DNA of 64,000 nt from positions 248,001-312,000 of the forward strand of contig NZ_BNAW01000002.1 of assembly GCF_014654205.1 (NCBI RefSeq), read 5' to 3'. Shown here in pieces: positions 62,274 to 64,000 of this stretch; within the stretch, counting starts at the first letter, position 1, and each line of letters begins with the position of its first letter. This DNA is from Amycolatopsis bullii (GTDB taxonomy: Bacteria; Actinomycetota; Actinomycetes; Mycobacteriales; Pseudonocardiaceae). Below the pieces are notes generated by a model. The model was not told the DNA's origin and made no database searches. It saw only the letters and a program-made list of their open reading frames with translations. Position numbers and translations under genes: made by a program.

Positions 62274-62849
62274 ATGCGCACCCTGATCTCCACCTCGTTC
62301 GTTTCGCTCGACGGCGTCGTCGAAGCCCCCGGCGGGGAGCCGGGCTACCGCAACGCGGGCTGGACGTTCAAGGACATCGAGTTCGACCCGGCCGCCTACG
62401 CGATCAAGGGCAGCGAGCAGGAGGAAGCCACCGCGCTGCTGCTGGGCCGGGTCAGCTACGAGGCGTTCGCGCCCGTCTGGCCGGGCATGACCGTCGAGTT
62501 CGCCGGCTACAACGCGATGCCGAAGTACGTCGTGTCGACCACACTGGCCGAGGCAGACCTGGTCGACAACTGGGGCGAGACGACGATCCTGCGTTCCCTG
62601 GACGAGGTCGCGGCGCTCAAGGAGACCGAGGGCGGCCCGATCATCGTCAACGGCAGCGCCACCCTGAACCGCGCCCTGGCCGACGCGGGCCTGATCGATC
62701 GCTACCACCTGCTGGTCTTCCCGGTCCTGCTCGGCGCGGGCAAGCGACTGTTCAGCGAGACCGACAAGGACAAGCAGAACCTGAAGCTGGTCGAGAGCGA
62801 GGCGTACGGCAACGGGGTGCAGAAGCTCGTCTACGACGTCACGCACTGA
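62274..62849 (+). CDS. dihydrofolate reductase family protein (RibD C-terminal-like)
   Basis: 191 residues from ATG 62274 (site GAGGAG). STSFVSLDGVVEAPGG, TALLLGRVSYEAFAPVWPG, PKYVVSTTL, GGPIIVNGSATLNRALADAGLIDRYHLLVFPVLLGAGKRLF are the standard signature of the RibD_C/YwjB-type DHFR-like group. NADPH-dependent reduction is expected, though not of folate, since these proteins lack the DHFR substrate residues. Commonly a stand-alone gene of unknown substrate. Confidence 0.88.
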   Translation: MRTLISTSFVSLDGVVEAPGGEPGYRNAGWTFKDIEFDPAAYAIKGSEQEEATALLLGRVSYEAFAPVWPGMTVEFAGYNAMPKYVVSTTLAEADLVDNWGETTILRSLDEVAALKETEGGPIIVNGSATLNRALADAGLIDRYHLLVFPVLLGAGKRLFSETDKDKQNLKLVESEAYGNGVQKLVYDVTH

Positions 62850-62901
62850 TCGCCGCTGGCACCGGCCCCGGATCGCGGCACCGCCGTGCGACCATGGCGC
62901 C

Positions 62902-63291
62902 ATGGATGCCGTGCCCGCCATCGCCGACCCGTTCGACCCGACCGACGCGGAGATCCGGGCGTGGGCGCACAGCGGCGCCGCGGAGCCGGTGCAGGACTGG
63001 GACCTGATGATGGCCGAGCCCAGCCACCTGCCCGTCCTGCTGGAGCTGGTCGCGGACCCCGATTGTCCGAGCCGGGGTCGCCGGACCGCGCTCAGCGCGC
63101 TCTACTGCATGGTGGGCCACACCCAACCCCGGGACCAGTTCCTCCAGGCCGCCCGGACCGCAGAGCACTCGGCCGACGCCTGGGCGGCAACCTGGGCGCG
63201 GCGGGTGCTCGAGGTCATCGAGCACCCCGAGTCGTTCTCGCGGCCGGACTGGTGCGGCTGGCCCGGGTTCGCGGACCGGCCCACCGGCTGA
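62902..63291 (+). CDS. conserved hypothetical protein
   Basis: 129 residues. Mostly helical: DPTDAEIRAWAHSGAAEPVQDWDLMMAE, LPVLLELVADPDCPSRGRRTALSALYCMVGH, ADAWAATWARRVLEVIEHPESFSRP. No domain recognised. The HEAT-like helix pairs and short length recall immunity or small scaffold proteins, but no toxin partner is adjacent. It has normal high-GC codon use. Confidence 0.62.
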   Translation: MDAVPAIADPFDPTDAEIRAWAHSGAAEPVQDWDLMMAEPSHLPVLLELVADPDCPSRGRRTALSALYCMVGHTQPRDQFLQAARTAEHSADAWAATWARRVLEVIEHPESFSRPDWCGWPGFADRPTG

Positions 63292-63315
63292 CCCGGGGAC
63301 CGACGGTTTTCGCGA

Positions 63316-63331
63316 TGTTTCACGTAGAACA
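63316..63331. promoter_or_regulatory. parS-like ParB-binding sequence
   Basis: The 16 bases TGTTTCACGTAGAACA differ at one position from TGTTTCACGTGGAACA, the reverse complement of the classic B. subtilis parS. The mismatch falls in the central CACGTG, which ParB reads, so binding may be weak. It lies in the spacer upstream of alkB and overlaps the SOS box by seven bases. Confidence 0.45.
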
Positions 63332-63340
63332 TCTGTTCGA
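63325..63340. promoter_or_regulatory. LexA SOS box upstream of alkB
   Basis: TAGAACATCTGTTCGA matches the actinobacterial LexA consensus TCGAAC-N4-GTTCGA at all but one base, and the core GAAC-N4-GTTC is intact. It is 22 bases before the alkB start, where LexA would block RNA polymerase. It implies DNA-damage induction of this repair gene. Confidence 0.65.
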
Positions 63341-63361
63341 ACATCGTGTACGGTCGGACCC

Positions 63362-63988
63362 ATGACGACTCCGGCCCTGCAGGCCTCGCTGTTCGGCGAA
63401 TCCGGCCCCGTCACGCTGCACGCCCTGGCCCCGCGCCGGACCGAGCTCGGCTCCGGCGCGTGGGTCGACGTGCAGCCGGGCTGGCTCGCCGGCGCCGACG
63501 AGGTGTTCGCCGCACTCGCCACCGGCGTCCCCTGGCAGGCGGAGCGGCGGAAGATGTACGACCGGGTCGTCGACGTCCCGCGGCTGCTGTGCTTCTACCG
63601 CGAAACGGAAACCCTCCCCCATCCCGTGCTGGCGGAGGCCCGCGCCGCGCTCAGCGAGCACTACGCGGGCGAGCTCGGCGAGCCGTTCCGCACCGCGGGC
63701 CTGTGTTACTACCGCGACGGCCGGGACAGCGTGGCGTGGCACGGCGACACGATCGGCCGCGGCAGCACCGAGGACACGATGGTCGCGATCCTCTCGGTGG
63801 GCACGGCCCGCCAGCTGGCCCTGCGCCCCCGCGGCGGCGGCGAGTCGCACCGCTACGCCCTCGGCCACGGCGACCTCATCGTCATGGGCGGCTCGTGCCA
63901 GCGCACGTGGGAACACGCGATCCCGAAGACGACCCGGGCGGCCGGGCCGCGGATCAGCATCCAGTTCCGGCCCCGCGGCGTCCGCTGA
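63362..63988 (+). CDS. alkB: alpha-ketoglutarate-dependent dioxygenase AlkB
   Basis: 208 residues. The Fe(II) ligands are His127 and Asp129 in VAWHGDTIGR and His185 in TWEHAIPK. The 2-oxoglutarate Arg region is RISIQFRPR (Arg197 and Arg203). LCYYRDGRDSVAWHGD and the preceding YDRVVDVPRLLCFY are typical of AlkB. Oxidative demethylation of 1-methyladenine and 3-methylcytosine in DNA is expected. Full length and complete, ending 12 bases before the window edge. Probably LexA-controlled through the box at 63325-63340. Confidence 0.93.
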   Translation: MTTPALQASLFGESGPVTLHALAPRRTELGSGAWVDVQPGWLAGADEVFAALATGVPWQAERRKMYDRVVDVPRLLCFYRETETLPHPVLAEARAALSEHYAGELGEPFRTAGLCYYRDGRDSVAWHGDTIGRGSTEDTMVAILSVGTARQLALRPRGGGESHRYALGHGDLIVMGGSCQRTWEHAIPKTTRAAGPRISIQFRPRGVR

Positions 63989-64000
63989 AAGCTCCGTACG

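Overview
The window is very GC-rich, densely coded chromosomal DNA from an actinomycete. The gene content points to the Pseudonocardiaceae, most likely Amycolatopsis or a close relative: type VII (ESX) secretion-type proteins, a fatty-acyl-AMP ligase with its own carrier protein, a fused acyl-CoA carboxylase of about 1,820 residues, an XRE/DUF397 pair, DUF5313 and DUF664 proteins, and NB-ARC/TPR regulators. This is inferred from gene content; there is no rRNA or other phylogenetic marker. I found no tRNA, rRNA, CRISPR array, insertion sequence or prophage.

Layout. 0-7.4 kb: the start of a GH13 glycosidase, a methyltransferase, then a five-gene leftward operon (fatty-acyl-AMP ligase, acyl carrier protein, EspC-like ESX substrate, a 1,130-residue Gly/Ser-rich ESX-type protein, a coiled-coil protein). 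7.4-19.3 kb: regulators (DUF2087, sigma factor), a bifunctional nuclease, two MFS exporters with clear operator palindromes, a MocR regulator, a lytic-transglycosylase-like protein, a Tat-exported PHP metallohydrolase, a frameshifted GerW-family gene and a caspase-fold-like protein. 19.5-25 kb: the giant biotin-dependent carboxylase, ended by a 22-bp perfect hairpin. 25-36 kb: secreted zinc carboxypeptidase, methyltransferase, PadR, SDR/LysR and LysR/YeiH divergent pairs, a secreted sialidase and an MmpS-like protein. 34.9-39 kb: histidine kinase, response regulator and a membrane-anchored P-loop NTPase with helical repeats, the last two translationally coupled. 39-50.5 kb: MFS carrier, flavodoxin and nitric oxide synthase oxygenase, CobW GTPase, TetR/MFS pair, split LigD polymerase/ligase operon, DinB and toroid-cyclase-like genes, DUF1015. 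50.5-58.7 kb: drug exporter, DUF397/XRE pair, a small Arg-rich ORF coupled to a GT-B-like protein, then a divergent NLR-like NTPase and nucleotide-cyclase-like protein. 58.7-64 kb: LLM oxidoreductase, OhrR-type MarR with operator and DUF5313 gene, RluA pseudouridine synthase, secreted beta-sandwich protein, DHFR-like reductase and an alkB gene behind an SOS box.

The most interesting system is the divergent pair at 55.5-58.7 kb. The N-terminus of the NLR-like NTPase (residues 15-35) and the extreme C-terminus of the class III cyclase-like protein (residues 238-258) carry the same motif, N-x3-G-x3-G-x3-Q-x-G-x3-G-x-V, which align without a gap. This is the arrangement expected for amyloid-templated signalling between a bacterial NLR and its effector, with a nucleotide-cyclase-like domain as the putative effector. 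Second-rank findings are the FAAL/ACP genes within an ESX-substrate operon, the response-regulator-coupled NTPase, and the nitric oxide synthase next to a flavodoxin.
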